From the NCBI RefSeq assembly GCF_003096715.1, contig NZ_QEOL01000009.1, positions 124,001 through 188,000 on the forward strand: 64,000 bases of DNA, in the 5' to 3' direction. Under the pieces are notes generated by a model. That model searched no databases. It was not told the DNA's origin and saw only the letters and a list, made by a program, of their open reading frames with translations. This stretch comes from Paraburkholderia silvatlantica. GTDB taxonomy: Bacteria > Pseudomonadota > Gammaproteobacteria > Burkholderiales > Burkholderiaceae. A program made the position numbers and the translations under genes. Below, piece by piece: positions 8,334 through 18,236 of this stretch. Each line of letters begins with the position of its first letter. Within the stretch, counting starts at the first letter, position 1.

Positions 8334-9014
8334 TTATTTGCCGGTCACCGAAAACGGCACCGACTCCAGCAGATCTTCGACGCCGAGCCACAATATCTGC
8401 AGGCCGATGCACAGCAGCACGAAGGCGAGCAGGCGCATGAGCACTTCCGTACCGACCGGTCCGAGCAGCCGGCCGACATGCCCTGCGAAACGCACGCACA
8501 GATAGATGCAGCCGCAAAGAACGATCAAGGCGAGCAATACGCCGACGACATTGACGAGTTGCACGTGACCGCGCGGCCGGCCCGTGCCAAGCGCAATCGC
8601 GACCGCAATCGACCCCGGTCCAACGGTGACCGGCAGCGTGAGCGGATAAAACGCCATGGAGCGCAGCGTCGCCTGGCGCGCCGAATCCGGCGGCGCCTGC
8701 GATTGTGCCGCCTCCCCGCCATCGGGCGATTTGTGAAGCAGGTTCCAGCCGGCGAACGCGATGACCAGCCCGCCCGCAACCCGCAATACGGGTATCGATA
8801 TGCCAAAGAACGAGAGCACATAGGCGCCCATGAGCAGCGCCCCGAGCAGAATGAAGAGGCTGTTGATGGCGATGATCCGCGCGAGAAATGCGCGTTCGCT
8901 GGTTGTCGCATGCGGCAGCATGCTCAGCACGATGAACCCGGCCGCGGGCGGATTGAGTACCGGAAAGAGACCGGCGAAGACGAGCAGGAAGGTGTCGGAG
9001 AGTTGATTGAGCAT
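8334..9014 (-). CDS. MarC family integral membrane protein
   Basis: A 226-residue protein with about six membrane segments and the MarC/UPF0056 signature PVLNPPAAGFIVLSM near residues 18-32; a second typical stretch is AFYPLTLPVTVGPGSIAVAIAL. The function of the family is not established; the early link to multiple antibiotic resistance was not upheld, so no transport role is claimed. It is encoded leftward, ends 83 bp from the GntR operator and starts close to, and divergent from, the PBP7 gene. It is probably a single-gene unit. Confidence 0.92.
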   Translation of the reverse strand: MLNQLSDTFLLVFAGLFPVLNPPAAGFIVLSMLPHATTSERAFLARIIAINSLFILLGALLMGAYVLSFFGISIPVLRVAGGLVIAFAGWNLLHKSPDGGEAAQSQAPPDSARQATLRSMAFYPLTLPVTVGPGSIAVAIALGTGRPRGHVQLVNVVGVLLALIVLCGCIYLCVRFAGHVGRLLGPVGTEVLMRLLAFVLLCIGLQILWLGVEDLLESVPFSVTGK

Positions 9015-9198
9015 CTCTGTTCCCTCGTGGCATCACGGAGTATACGGGCCCACTCGCCGCCCGTTCAATACGACGATGGTCCCATTGAACGGGGATTATG
9101 AAGTCGGAATGGAACTTCCTCGGCCGTTGCGGCATCGAACCATGCCGCCCAAACTCCGACGCGCGCCGCGCAGACCCAACGTACAAGCCCATCTGTCG

Positions 9199-10302
9199 AT
9201 GCCCTTCGCTTTCCGACTTCGATTGCTGCCCAGCCTGTTCGCCCTGATCGTCGCGGGTCTCGCGGCTGGTCCGGCTCCGGCCTGCGCCCACGCAGCCCCT
9301 CATCAAACGGCGGCAGAAAAGACCGTCCACGCCACACCCGGGAAGAAAAAGAGAGTCGCGCACAAAACAAAGCCCGCGCATCGTTCGGTGCCCGCGGACG
9401 CGCCCTCCACCCGACTCTCCGGCACGAAGCGCCGTACCAAACGCGCGAAGCCCAGACACGGCCCGCCGCCCGCGCCGCATCACGCCGCGCATGCGAGCAC
9501 CAAGAACGCGCACGCCCCTCGCCTGCTCGCCCGCTGCGGATTCACGCCGGCGTCGCGCAAGCAGCTCTTTTCGCATGCGGTCTACGTCATCGACGAAAAC
9601 ACCCACACGCCGCTCTACGCGCGCAATGCCGACGCGGCGGTACCCATCGCTTCGGTGTCGAAGCTCATGACGGCCATCGTCTGGCTCGATAGCGCGCATG
9701 CGCCTCTGCAGCAGCGGCTCTCGGTCACGACCGCCGACCTCGACACGCTCAAATTCACGCATTCGCGCCTTGGCGTGGGGGCGTCGCTCACGCGCGCGAA
9801 CATGTTGCACGTTGCGCTGATGTCGTCGGAAAATCGTGCGGCTTCTGCGCTCAGCCGCGACTATCCGGGCGGGCGGGCCGCGTTCATCGCGGCAATGAAC
9901 GCGAAAGCGCAGCGTCTCGGCATGAAGCACACGCATTTCGTCAACGCGACGGGGCTCTCGCCACAGAACGTTTCAACCGCGCGCGAACTGGCGAGCCTCG
10001 TGCGCGCAGCCAATGGCTACCCGCTCATTCGCCGCTATTCGACCGATCACCAGGAACGCGTGACCACGGGCCAGGGACAGTTGCAGTATGTGAACAGCAA
10101 TCGGCTGGTGCGCTACGGACAAGTACGCGCGAGCGTGCAGAAAACCGGCTTCATCAACGAGTCCGGCCACAATATGGTGATGCGCGTGATGGTGCACGGC
10201 CGGCGGCCCGTGATCGTCACCCTGCTGGGGAGCGCGACGCCCGAGGGTTCGCGCCTGGACGGCATGCGTATCGCGCATTGGCTGTCGTGCTCCTTGCGCT
10301 GA
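9199..10302 (+). CDS. D-alanyl-D-alanine endopeptidase (PBP7/PbpG type, peptidase S11)
   Basis: A penicillin-binding serine peptidase of 367 residues. A signal peptide spans about residues 1-30, followed by an unusually long, basic Lys/His/Pro-rich linker (about 31-110) that could bind the cell wall. The S11 domain shows S152-x-x-K155 (ASVSKLM), an SxN motif in LMSSENRA and a KTG box in VQKTGFINESG. It would cleave DD-crosslinks in peptidoglycan in the periplasm. Start choice is uncertain: 9199 places the signal peptide at the N-terminus, but ATGs at 9109 and 9142 are in frame. It converges on the phosphatase gene, with 19 bp between them. Confidence 0.9.
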   Translation: MPFAFRLRLLPSLFALIVAGLAAGPAPACAHAAPHQTAAEKTVHATPGKKKRVAHKTKPAHRSVPADAPSTRLSGTKRRTKRAKPRHGPPPAPHHAAHASTKNAHAPRLLARCGFTPASRKQLFSHAVYVIDENTHTPLYARNADAAVPIASVSKLMTAIVWLDSAHAPLQQRLSVTTADLDTLKFTHSRLGVGASLTRANMLHVALMSSENRAASALSRDYPGGRAAFIAAMNAKAQRLGMKHTHFVNATGLSPQNVSTARELASLVRAANGYPLIRRYSTDHQERVTTGQGQLQYVNSNRLVRYGQVRASVQKTGFINESGHNMVMRVMVHGRRPVIVTLLGSATPEGSRLDGMRIAHWLSCSLR

Positions 10303-10321
10303 GCCGGCGCGCCGGGCCTCT

Positions 10322-10939
10322 TCACATCAACGCCCTGCGCTCGCCGAGCGCGTTCCAGCGGCGGATGGCGCGGCTTTCGTGGTCGAAACCGAGAATGCTC
10401 ACCGAAGCCGTGTCGAGGTACAGATGCTCGCCTAGCGCCGCCGAGCCGGAAATCCAGCAACCGCCCAGCGCGCGCAGGAAATGCGCGTGCGAAAAGAGCG
10501 CCACGCGGCCCCGCATGGCCAGCAGGCCCTCGATCACCGACGCGGCGCGCGCCTGAACGCGCGCGAGATCCTCGCCATGCGCGATGGGCGAATGCCACAC
10601 GCTCCAGTCGGGTTCGGTCTTGCGGATATCCGCTGTCTTGAGGCCTTCGTAGACGCCGTAGTCCCACTCGTGCAGGTCGGCCGAGATCGTCATCTCGTCG
10701 CCGAGACCCGCGAGCTGGCAGGTCTCGATGGCCCGCGCCATCGGGCTGCAAAGCACCGCGTCGAAGTGCTGGGTGGCGAGCGACGGCGCCAGCGACCGCG
10801 CCTGCTCGCGGCCGTGCCCGGTGAGCGCAATGTCGGTGCGTCCGGTGTGTTGCCCCGAGAGGCTCCATTCCGTTTCACCATGACGGATCAACCAGACTTC
10901 GCGCAGCCCGGAGGACATACCGGCAAGATTGGCAGACAT
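10322..10939 (-). CDS. Histidine phosphatase family protein
   Basis: A 205-residue protein with the phosphoglycerate-mutase-like RHG motif (VWLIRHGETEWSLSGQHTG, near residues 15-33), a second active-site part (SPMARAIETC) and the late catalytic histidine in VALFSHAHFLRALG. The sequence WDYGVYEG matches the GpmB/CobC-like phosphatase branch. Substrate cannot be assigned. The start at 10939 has GGAG upstream; an ATG at 10975 is in frame without one. It is transcribed towards the PBP7 gene. Confidence 0.92.
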   Translation of the reverse strand: MSANLAGMSSGLREVWLIRHGETEWSLSGQHTGRTDIALTGHGREQARSLAPSLATQHFDAVLCSPMARAIETCQLAGLGDEMTISADLHEWDYGVYEGLKTADIRKTEPDWSVWHSPIAHGEDLARVQARAASVIEGLLAMRGRVALFSHAHFLRALGGCWISGSAALGEHLYLDTASVSILGFDHESRAIRRWNALGERRALM

Positions 10940-11042
10940 CGGGGACTCCACGTTCGTGCCCCGCGCGGGACACACGGGATGCCTGCAGCATACCTGTTTT
11001 GCGGGTCCACGCGACCTTCGCGGTGCTGAGGCCGCCGCCTGA

Positions 11043-11099
11043 GCGTCATGCGCGCCACGCGCGCAGCATGACGCCGCCGCCCCTTTCGAGACGGCGGCG
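11043..11099. terminator. Two consecutive hairpins, putative terminator after the CsbD gene
   Basis: GCGTCATGC (11043-11051) pairs with GCATGACGC (11066-11074). Directly after, CGCCGCCG (11072-11079) pairs with CGGCGGCG (11092-11099). They lie just downstream of the leftward CsbD gene. No T-run follows, so termination strength is unknown. Confidence 0.45.
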
Positions 11100-11120
11100 C
11101 TGTGGGTTAGCCGTCGTTTA

Positions 11121-11318
11121 TCAGTGATGGCGCTTCACGTCCTTCGCCATGTCCTTTGCGGCCTCCTTCATGTCGCCAACGTTCTTGCGAGCCTGGCCAG
11201 CTTCCTGCTGGACCTCCCCCTTCATTTCGCGCGCCGGGTTGCCGGTTGCGCGGCCCACGGCCTCGTTGACCTTACCCTTCATCTTTTCGGCCGTGCCCTT
11301 CACCTGGTCCTTGTTCAT
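11121..11318 (-). CDS. CsbD family stress protein
   Basis: A 65-residue, highly charged protein beginning MNKDQVKGTAEKMKGKVNEA and continuing with repeated Lys/Glu/Ala segments, the pattern of the CsbD (YjbJ) family. In Bacillus this family is under the general stress sigma factor; the biochemical role is unknown. The start at 11318 is supported by GGAG at the right distance; longer in-frame reading upstream is not supported. It ends ahead of a double hairpin and is probably a monocistronic stress gene. Confidence 0.92.
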   Translation of the reverse strand: MNKDQVKGTAEKMKGKVNEAVGRATGNPAREMKGEVQQEAGQARKNVGDMKEAAKDMAKDVKRHH

Positions 11319-11423
11319 GGTCACACTCCACGTAAAAGCGACGGTGTGTCGCGACGCTTCGCATGGCGCATGCACTGTGCCCGGGGTGTCCGGCGCGCGT
11401 ATCAAGGGACGCAGCGTAGCGCG

Positions 11424-11798
11424 TCAATCGTGCGCCATGGCGCGGTCGATCGGGATCTGCGTGGGCATCATGTTGACGTTGGCGTTGTGCATGACCCACA
11501 GCGAGAGCCCGACAATCACCGCAATCAGAAATGCCGTGCAGACGAAGATGCCCGTGTTGGCGCGCTGGCTGCGCGACGCGCCGATATGCAGGAAATACAC
11601 GAGTTGCACGACGAGCTGCGCGATGCAGAGCACGACGATGGCCGCAAGCCCGAAGCCCGGCGAAACGACGCGAAACATCACCACGCCGAACGACGCGAGC
11701 GTCAGCACGAGCGAGAGCACGGTGCCGACCATGTAGCCCTTGAAGCTGCCGTGCGACGCGTCGTGCGCGGCGTGATGAGTGGCATGGGACTGGCTCAC
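11424..11798 (-). CDS. cyoD: Cytochrome o ubiquinol oxidase subunit IV
   Basis: A 124-residue protein with three membrane segments and a His-rich N-terminus ([17 protein letters not shown]), ending in the periplasmic or cytosolic tail typical of CyoD. VYFLHIG matches the COX4_pro family. It starts with GTG at 11798, and the GTGA overlaps the cyoC stop. It is the last gene of cyoABCD. A cyoE heme O synthase gene does not follow; the CsbD gene does. Confidence 0.94.
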   Translation of the reverse strand: MSQSHATHHAAHDASHGSFKGYMVGTVLSLVLTLASFGVVMFRVVSPGFGLAAIVVLCIAQLVVQLVYFLHIGASRSQRANTGIFVCTAFLIAVIVGLSLWVMHNANVNMMPTQIPIDRAMAHD

Positions 11799-12394
11799 AG
11801 GAAACCTCGCAGATAAACGAACGTAAACACACAGATCCACACGAGATCGAGAAAGTGCCAAAAGAGGCTCAGGCAGGCGAGGCGGCGGCGGACCGTGCCC
11901 GTCAGCCCGAACTTGAAGGTCTGGTGCATCAGGATCGCGATCCACAACAAACCCGCGGTGACGTGCAGGCCGTGCGTGCCGACCAGCGTGAAGTACGCCG
12001 AAAGGTACGCACTCGTGCCCGGCCCCGCTCCATCGGCGATGAGCTTGGCGAACTCGTTCACCTCCATCGCGACGAAGCCCGCGCCGAACAGGAACGTGAT
12101 GGCGAGCCACATGGTCACCTGGCCGCGGCGCTGCGCGTAGAGATTCAGCATGGCCATGCCGAAGGTGACGCTGCTCGCCAGCAGCAGCAGCGTTTCGCCC
12201 AGCACATACGGCAGTTCGAACAGTTCCCTTGCGCCCGGACCGCCTGCCGTCGCATTCGCGAGCACGCCGAACGTGGCGAAAAGCGTCGCGAAGATGAGAC
12301 AGTCGCTCATCAGGTAGATCCAGAAGCCCAGCGTGGTCTTGGTGCTGTCGTCGTGATCGTGACCAGGGGCGAGTGTAGTAGCAGCGTGAGCCAT
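11795..12394 (-). CDS. cyoC: Cytochrome o ubiquinol oxidase subunit III
   Basis: A 199-residue five-helix membrane protein of the COX3 family. It carries [28 protein letters not shown] and [16 protein letters not shown], all typical of CyoC. It sits four bases after cyoB and overlaps cyoD by four bases, so the subunits are translated together for the bo3-type quinol oxidase in the inner membrane. Confidence 0.96.
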   Translation of the reverse strand: MAHAATTLAPGHDHDDSTKTTLGFWIYLMSDCLIFATLFATFGVLANATAGGPGARELFELPYVLGETLLLLASSVTFGMAMLNLYAQRRGQVTMWLAITFLFGAGFVAMEVNEFAKLIADGAGPGTSAYLSAYFTLVGTHGLHVTAGLLWIAILMHQTFKFGLTGTVRRRLACLSLFWHFLDLVWICVFTFVYLRGFL

Positions 12395-12397
12395 GGT

Positions 12398-14407
12398 TTA
12401 CGCCATCTCCTCAATGTGCTCGGATTGATCGAAACGCCGGATGCCGAGTTGCCTGAAGCGCGCGTTCTCGATGCGCTCGACCTCGGCGGCCGGGACCCGG
12501 TAATCCACGTCCTGGTTGTAGCTGCGCACGATGAACGTGGCGATCATGCCGATGAGGCCCGCCGCCGCGAACAGCCACATGTGCCACACGATCGCAAAGC
12601 CGAACAGCAGACTGAACGCGGCGATGATGAAGCCCGCACCCGTGTTGCGCGGCATATGGATGTCCTCGTACTTCGCCGGCTGCACGTAGGCGCGGCCCGC
12701 TTCCTTGTTGTCCCAGTGCTGCTCCATCGAGGTGATCTCCGGCAGCACGGCGAAGTTGTAGAACGGCGCGGGCGAAGCGGTCGACCACTCGAGGCTGCGG
12801 CCATCCCACGGGTCGCCGGTCACGTCGCGGTTCGCTTCGCGATCGCGCAGGCTCACCACGATCTGCACGATGAACGAGAGAATGCCGAGGCCCACGAACA
12901 CCGCGCCCACGAGCGCCACCACGAGCCACGGATGCCACCCGGCCACGTCATAGTGGTTCATGCGGCGCGTCATGCCTTCGAAGCCGAGAATGTAGAGCGG
13001 CGTGAACGCGAGCCAATAGCCGATCAGCCAGCACCAGAACGACACCTTGCCCCAGAACTCGTTGAGCGTGAAACCAAACACCTTGGGGAACCAGAAGCTG
13101 ATGCCCGCAAGACAGCCGAACACCACCCCGCCGATGATCACGTTATGGAAGTGCGCAACGAGAAAGAGCGAGTTGTGCAGCACGAAGTCCGCGCCCGGCA
13201 CGGCCAGCAGCACGCCGGTCATGCCGCCCACGGCGAACGTCACCATGAAGCCGATGGTCCAGAGCGTGGCGCTGTGATAGCGGATGCGCCCGCGATACAT
13301 CGTGAAGAGCCAGTTGAAGAGCTTTACGCCCGTCGGGATCGAAATGACCGTGGTCATGATGCCGAAGAACGCGTTGACGTTCGCGCCCGAGCCCATCGTG
13401 AAGAAGTGGTGCAGCCACACGAAGAACGAGAGAATGCCGATCGACGACGTTGCATAGACCATCGACTTGTAGCCGAACAGCGGCTTGCCCGAGAACGTCG
13501 CGATGATTTCCGAGTACGCACCGAACGCGGGCAGGATGAGGATGTACACCTCCGGGTGACCCCAGACCCAGATCAGGTTGATGTACATCATCGCGTTGCC
13601 GCCCAGCTCGTTCGTGAAGAAGTGCATGTCGAAGTAGCGGTCCATCGTGAGCAGCGCGAGCGTGGCGGTGAGCACCGGGAACACCGCCACGATCAGGATG
13701 TTGGTGATGAACGCCGTCCACACGAACACCGGCATCTTCATCATGTCCATGCCCGGCGCGCGCATGCGCAGGATCGTGACGATGAAATTGATGCCCGAGA
13801 GCGTGGTGCCGAGGCCCGATAGCTGCAGCGACCATATGTAGTAGTCCATACCCACAGTCGGGCTGTAGCCGAGTTCCGAGAGCGGCGGATACGCCACCCA
13901 GCCCGTGGCCGCGAAATCGCCCACGAACATGGACATCATCACGAGCACCGCGCCCACCACCGAAAGCCAGAAGGAGAGCGAGTTGACGAACGGATAGGCG
14001 ACGTCGCGCGCGCCGATCTGCAACGGCACGACCACGTTCATCAAGCCGAGAATGAGCGGCGTGGCCACGAAGAAGATCATGATGACGCCATGCGCCGTGA
14101 AGATCTGGTCGTAGTGGTGCGGCGGCAGATAGCCCGCGGCGTCGCCATAGGCGATGGCCTGCTGCGCGCGCATCATGATCGCGTCGGCGAAACCGCGCAG
14201 CAGCATGACGACCGCGAGAATGATGTACATGACGCCAATGCGCTTGTGATCGACCGAGGTGATCCACTCGCGCCACAGATAACCCCACTTGCCCGCGATC
14301 GTGATCGCGGCGAGCAAGGCGAGCCCACCGAGCGCCACGACGGCGCCCGTGCCCATGATGATCGGCTCGTGCCAGGGAACGGCGTCGAGCGTGAGTTTTC
14401 CGAACAT
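12398..14407 (-). CDS. cyoB: Cytochrome o ubiquinol oxidase subunit I
   Basis: A 669-residue heme-copper oxidase catalytic subunit with about 15 membrane segments. The heme and CuB ligands are visible in [10 protein letters not shown] (low-spin heme His), [17 protein letters not shown] (CuB His and crosslinked Tyr), WLHHFFTMG (two CuB His) and [11 protein letters not shown] (binuclear heme His plus low-spin heme His). It couples ubiquinol oxidation to oxygen reduction and proton pumping. Length matches E. coli CyoB (663). It is five bases downstream of cyoA. Confidence 0.97.
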   Translation of the reverse strand: MFGKLTLDAVPWHEPIIMGTGAVVALGGLALLAAITIAGKWGYLWREWITSVDHKRIGVMYIILAVVMLLRGFADAIMMRAQQAIAYGDAAGYLPPHHYDQIFTAHGVIMIFFVATPLILGLMNVVVPLQIGARDVAYPFVNSLSFWLSVVGAVLVMMSMFVGDFAATGWVAYPPLSELGYSPTVGMDYYIWSLQLSGLGTTLSGINFIVTILRMRAPGMDMMKMPVFVWTAFITNILIVAVFPVLTATLALLTMDRYFDMHFFTNELGGNAMMYINLIWVWGHPEVYILILPAFGAYSEIIATFSGKPLFGYKSMVYATSSIGILSFFVWLHHFFTMGSGANVNAFFGIMTTVISIPTGVKLFNWLFTMYRGRIRYHSATLWTIGFMVTFAVGGMTGVLLAVPGADFVLHNSLFLVAHFHNVIIGGVVFGCLAGISFWFPKVFGFTLNEFWGKVSFWCWLIGYWLAFTPLYILGFEGMTRRMNHYDVAGWHPWLVVALVGAVFVGLGILSFIVQIVVSLRDREANRDVTGDPWDGRSLEWSTASPAPFYNFAVLPEITSMEQHWDNKEAGRAYVQPAKYEDIHMPRNTGAGFIIAAFSLLFGFAIVWHMWLFAAAGLIGMIATFIVRSYNQDVDYRVPAAEVERIENARFRQLGIRRFDQSEHIEEMA

Positions 14408-14412
14408 TGTGA

Positions 14413-15438
14413 TTACTCCGCTGCCAGGATGGCACTACGGTTGAGCGTGAGCGCCGGGGCGCCTGTGCCAGGGACTGCGCTTGGGACTGCGCTCGGGACC
14501 GTGCCGCAAATCGGATTGCCGTGCACGTCGCGCATATATTTGCCGACCACGCCGTCGAACAGGCCCGGCGCGACGTTCGAATAGAGCGTCACCGGCGTCT
14601 TTTCGCCGGGCAGCGCGAGCCGTTCATAAGCCGCACGGCTCAGCATCGCGGGCGACGCCTTCGCCTGCGCGATCCAGGCGTCGAACTCGGCGCGGCTCGT
14701 GGCCAGCGTTTCGAAATGCATGTCGGAGAAGCCCGGGCCGCTGAATGCCGCCGAGCGGCCGGCATAGATACCGGGCTCGTTCGCGATGAGGTGCAGCTTC
14801 GTCTGCATGGCCGGCATCGCATACACCTGGCTGCCCAGTTGCGGGATGAAGAACGAGTTCATCAGCGACTCGGCGGTGAGGTTGAACTCAACGGGCGTAT
14901 CCACGGGAATCGCGAGCTGGTTCACGGAGGCCACGCCATAGTCCGGGTAAATGAAGAGCCACTTCCAGTTGAGCGCAACCACGTCCACGCGCACGGGCTT
15001 CGTTTGCGACGCGATCGGGCGATACGGGTCGAGCGAGTGCGTCGTGCGCCAGATCAGCACGGCGAGCGTGAGCACGATCACGCAGGGAATCGTCCACACC
15101 ACCACTTCGATGGCCGTGGAATGCGACCAGCGCGGCGCGTAGGTCGCGTTCGTGCTGGAGGCGCGGTAGCGCCACGCGAACCACAGCGTGAGCGCGATCA
15201 CCGGAATCACCACGAGCAGCATCAGCCCGAGCGAGATCAGGATCAGGTTCTTTTCCTGCACGCCGATATCGCCCTTCGGGGCGAGCAGCGCCATGTTGCA
15301 GCCGCTGACCAGCAGGAGCGGCGCGCCCGCCGCGACGAGGGCCGCGCGTCGCGCAAAGCGGGTGACAAGAGGTGGACGTGATGAAGAAGGTGGGCCGGCG
15401 GTAGCAGCCTGCCCCGAGCGAGGGTCTGGATTGCGCAT
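14413..15438 (-). CDS. cyoA: Cytochrome o ubiquinol oxidase subunit II
   Basis: A 341-residue lipoprotein-type subunit II. A lipobox (LVSGC) follows a Pro/Ser-rich N-terminus, with two membrane helices and a cupredoxin-fold domain ([33 protein letters not shown]). CuA ligands are absent, as expected for quinol oxidases. The start at 15438 has GGAA nearby; an ATG at 15477 would add 13 residues. The C-terminal tail carries in-frame 12-bp repeats encoding [12 protein letters not shown]. First gene of cyoABCD and divergent from a MocR-type regulator. Confidence 0.95.
   Translation of the reverse strand: MRNPDPRSGQAATAGPPSSSRPPLVTRFARRAALVAAGAPLLLVSGCNMALLAPKGDIGVQEKNLILISLGLMLLVVIPVIALTLWFAWRYRASSTNATYAPRWSHSTAIEVVVWTIPCVIVLTLAVLIWRTTHSLDPYRPIASQTKPVRVDVVALNWKWLFIYPDYGVASVNQLAIPVDTPVEFNLTAESLMNSFFIPQLGSQVYAMPAMQTKLHLIANEPGIYAGRSAAFSGPGFSDMHFETLATSRAEFDAWIAQAKASPAMLSRAAYERLALPGEKTPVTLYSNVAPGLFDGVVGKYMRDVHGNPICGTVPSAVPSAVPGTGAPALTLNRSAILAAE
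14471..14505. repeat. 12-bp in-frame tandem repeat in the cyoA tail
   Basis: GGGACTGCGCTT (14471-14482) and GGGACTGCGCTC (14483-14494) are followed by a partial third unit GGGACCGTGCC. On the coding strand they give repeated Val-Pro-Ser-Ala. Gain or loss of a unit would keep the frame. Confidence 0.8.
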
Positions 15439-15529
15439 GTCTAGTTCCAAGGTTGACGTTCGCGCAAACCCATCCATACGTGCTCACTCTGCTGCCGCAC
15501 GAGCGGCCCCGGGAGGGCCGCCGCAGAAG

Positions 15530-15552
15530 CCATACATAGCCTATATGTATGG
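15530..15552. promoter_or_regulatory. Inverted repeat between cyoA and the MocR gene, putative operator
   Basis: CCATACATA (15530-15538) and TATGTATGG (15544-15552) form 9-bp perfect arms with a 5-bp spacer. A further ACATACAT lies near 15594, just before the regulator start. The site sits between two divergent genes, where a MocR-type protein could control itself and possibly cyo. Confidence 0.6.
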
Positions 15553-15611
15553 ATTTACGCGCTTCATGCACGCATGCTAGAGTAAGACATGACACATACA
15601 TCCGCGACACA

Positions 15612-17006
15612 ATGACACACGACCAACCTGCCGAAAGCGGCGGGCAGATCAATGCATGGGCCACGGCGCTGCGGTCCGGCAATGGCCCGCGCTACCAGCG
15701 GCTCGCCGATTTCATTGAGGGCGCGGTGGCGCAAGGCACGCTGCGCCCCGGTGAGCGCGTGCCCGCGCAGCGCAGTCTCGCCACCCTGCTTTCGGTCGAT
15801 CTGACCACCGTCACGCGCGGCTTCAACGAAGCCCGGCGGCGCGGGCTGATCGAGGCGCGCGGGCCGCTGGGCACCTTCATCGCCGCGCCGCGCGCCGAGT
15901 TGCTGCAGCGCGTGGATCTGAGCATGAACATCCCGCCCGCGCCTGCCGGCCTCGACATGAATGCGCTGCTGCGCGAAGGCATGGCGCGTGTGCTGGTGCG
16001 CAGCGATGCCGATCTGCTCATGACCTACCACATGGGCGGCGGCGGCCGCGCCGACTGGCAGGCGGGCGCGAAGTGGCTGCAGCCCATGCTCGGCCCCGTC
16101 GCGCCCGAGCGCGTGGTGGTCTGTTCCGGCGCGCAGGCGGCACTTGCCGCGCTGATCCTCGCCTTCACGCAGCCGGGCGAGGTCATCCTCGCCGAGCCGC
16201 TGCTCTATCCGGGCCTGCCGCACGCGGCGGCGCAACTGGGCCGCCGCATCGCCCCCGTTGCCGCCGACGCCCACGGCATGCGCCCCGACGCGCTCGAAGC
16301 GGCTTGCCGCGAGCACGCGGCGCGGCTCATCTACGTGAACCCCACGTTGCAGAACCCGACAACGGCGACCATGCCACAGGCGCGCCGCCTGGAAATCCTG
16401 AAGGTGGCGCAGCGCTGCGGCGCGCGGATCGTCGAAGACGATCCCTACTGGCGCTTCGCACCCGATGCGCCAGCGCCGCTCGCCCGGCTCGCGCCCGCTC
16501 AGGTCTGCTACCTCGCGACGCTTTCCAAGACGCTCTCGCCCGGCCTGCGCACGGCTTATCTCGCGCTGCCCGATGACGAGGCTCATACGCGCCTCGTGAC
16601 CGCGCTGCGCACGTTCTCGCTCATGGCCGCGCCGCTCACGAACGCGCTCGCTACGCACTGGATCGAGGAAGGCATCGCCGAGCAGATATGCGCGGACGTG
16701 AAGGCCGAAGCGCGCGAGCGCCAGCGCATCGCGGCGCATACGCTGGGATCGTCGGCGGGCGCGGGCATTCATCTCTGGTACGCGCTGCCGCGCTACTGGC
16801 AGGCGCGCGAACTGGCCGCGGCCGCGAGCACCGAAGGGCTCGCCGTGGCGCCCTCGACGGCGTTCCAGCAAGGCCCGGAAACCGCGAATGCGATCCGCAT
16901 TTCGCTGGGCGCAACGGGCGGGCGCGAACCATTGCAGGCCGCGCTGCGCAAGCTCTCGGCGCTGCTCGCGAACGACCGCAGCGCGCAGGCGCAAGTCATC
17001 GTGTGA
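15612..17006 (+). CDS. MocR/GntR family regulator with aminotransferase-like domain
   Basis: A 464-residue fusion of an N-terminal GntR winged helix (about 20-90: RYQRLADFIEGAVAQGTLRPGERV, VDLTTVTRGFNEARRRGLIEARG as regions) and a class I/II aminotransferase-like domain. The PLP-binding lysine is in ATLSKTLSPGLRTAYLAL, with NPTLQNPTTATM and VEDDPYW matching the cofactor site. MocR proteins use PLP to sense amino acids, vitamin B6 or related ligands and do not usually catalyse transamination. It is divergent from cyoA, with 173 bp and an inverted repeat between them. The target is not known. Confidence 0.92.
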   Translation: MTHDQPAESGGQINAWATALRSGNGPRYQRLADFIEGAVAQGTLRPGERVPAQRSLATLLSVDLTTVTRGFNEARRRGLIEARGPLGTFIAAPRAELLQRVDLSMNIPPAPAGLDMNALLREGMARVLVRSDADLLMTYHMGGGGRADWQAGAKWLQPMLGPVAPERVVVCSGAQAALAALILAFTQPGEVILAEPLLYPGLPHAAAQLGRRIAPVAADAHGMRPDALEAACREHAARLIYVNPTLQNPTTATMPQARRLEILKVAQRCGARIVEDDPYWRFAPDAPAPLARLAPAQVCYLATLSKTLSPGLRTAYLALPDDEAHTRLVTALRTFSLMAAPLTNALATHWIEEGIAEQICADVKAEARERQRIAAHTLGSSAGAGIHLWYALPRYWQARELAAAASTEGLAVAPSTAFQQGPETANAIRISLGATGGREPLQAALRKLSALLANDRSAQAQVIV

Positions 17007-17201
17007 CGGCGCGTGCCGCGCGACCCCTGGCATCGCAATTGCTACAGTTTATCGTTTCCCTTCTTCAGCGCGGCTGCGCGGCCATGCCCACATAATGGCA
17101 AAGACGCGGCGCAGCGGCGCAAGTACACTCGTCGCAGCAGGCGGCGACCGGATTCGAGTAACCGCGTCCGCAAGGGCGCCCCACAAACGGGAGATACGAC
17201 G

Positions 17202-18098
17202 ATGGCAAACGAGCAAATGCTTGCGCAGATGCGCGACAAACCGGGCTTCATCGCCGCGCTGGACCAGAGCGGCGGTTCGACGCCTGGCGCACTGCGGCAG
17301 TACGGCATCCCCGAAAGCGCGTATAGCGGCGACGCCGAAATGTTCCGCCTCATCCACGAAATGCGTGTGCGCATCGTCAGCGCCCCCGCGTTCACGGGCG
17401 AGAAAGTGATTGGCGCGATCCTCTTCGAGGCGACCATGGATGGCCAGGCGCAAGGCAAGCCCGTGCCCGACTTCCTCTGGAACGAGCGCCGCGTCGTGCC
17501 GTTCCTCAAGGTCGACAAGGGGCTGGAAGCCGAGTCCGACGGCGTGCGCCTCATGAAGCCGATTCCGGGCCTCGACGCCCTGCTCGAACGCGCCGTGAAG
17601 GCCGGCGTCTTCGGCACCAAGATGCGCTCGGTGATCGAGCATGCCTCGCCCTCCGGCATCGCTTCGATCGCTGCGCAGCAGTTCGCATTCGGTGCGCAGA
17701 TTTCCGCGCACGGACTCGTGCCGATTCTCGAGCCCGAAGTCTCGATCAAGGCCCCCGACAAGGCCAAGGCCGAGAAACTGTTGCGCGACGAACTGCTCAA
17801 GGGGCTCGACGCGCTGCCGGCCTCGCAAAACGTGATGATCAAGCTCACGATTCCCGATACGCCCGACTTCTACCTGCCGCTCATCGAACATCCGCGCGTG
17901 GTGCGCGTGGTGGCGCTCTCCGGCGGCTATTCGCGTACCGACGCGTGTGCGCGTCTCGCCAAAAACCATCGGATGATTGCCAGCTTTTCGCGCGCGCTCA
18001 TCAACGACCTCACGAAGTCGATGAGCGACGCCGAGTTCGACGCCGCGCTCGCCGCGAGCATCGACGAAATCTGGAAGGCTTCGGTGCAGAAGGACTGA
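17202..18098 (+). CDS. Class I fructose-bisphosphate aldolase
   Basis: A 298-residue protein of the bacterial class I FBA family related to eukaryotic aldolase. It begins MANEQMLAQMRDKPGFIAALDQSGGSTPGAL-like (region 1-31), with FEATMDG, KVDKGL and GTKMRSVI, where lysines of the Schiff-base site lie. It splits fructose-1,6-bisphosphate to DHAP and glyceraldehyde-3-phosphate without a metal. The start at 17202 follows GGGAGA. An in-frame extension to 17013 lacks support. It is flanked by the MocR gene and a lytic transglycosylase gene and appears to stand alone. Confidence 0.92.
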   Translation: MANEQMLAQMRDKPGFIAALDQSGGSTPGALRQYGIPESAYSGDAEMFRLIHEMRVRIVSAPAFTGEKVIGAILFEATMDGQAQGKPVPDFLWNERRVVPFLKVDKGLEAESDGVRLMKPIPGLDALLERAVKAGVFGTKMRSVIEHASPSGIASIAAQQFAFGAQISAHGLVPILEPEVSIKAPDKAKAEKLLRDELLKGLDALPASQNVMIKLTIPDTPDFYLPLIEHPRVVRVVALSGGYSRTDACARLAKNHRMIASFSRALINDLTKSMSDAEFDAALAASIDEIWKASVQKD

Positions 18099-18236
18099 AC
18101 CCGGCCTGAAGGCGCGCCGGGCGCGACACCCGGCCCCCGAGACGGGTCAGGGATGTGAAAGCGGGACGACGCGCAGCCGCCCTCATTAATCGGGGCCGGT
18201 TATACTTGCGCCTTCTTGTTCTCCTATGCACCGGCC

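Noticed and set aside
11855..13822. 655-codon plus-strand open frame
   Set aside because: Antisense to cyoC and cyoB; composition is that of a shadow frame.
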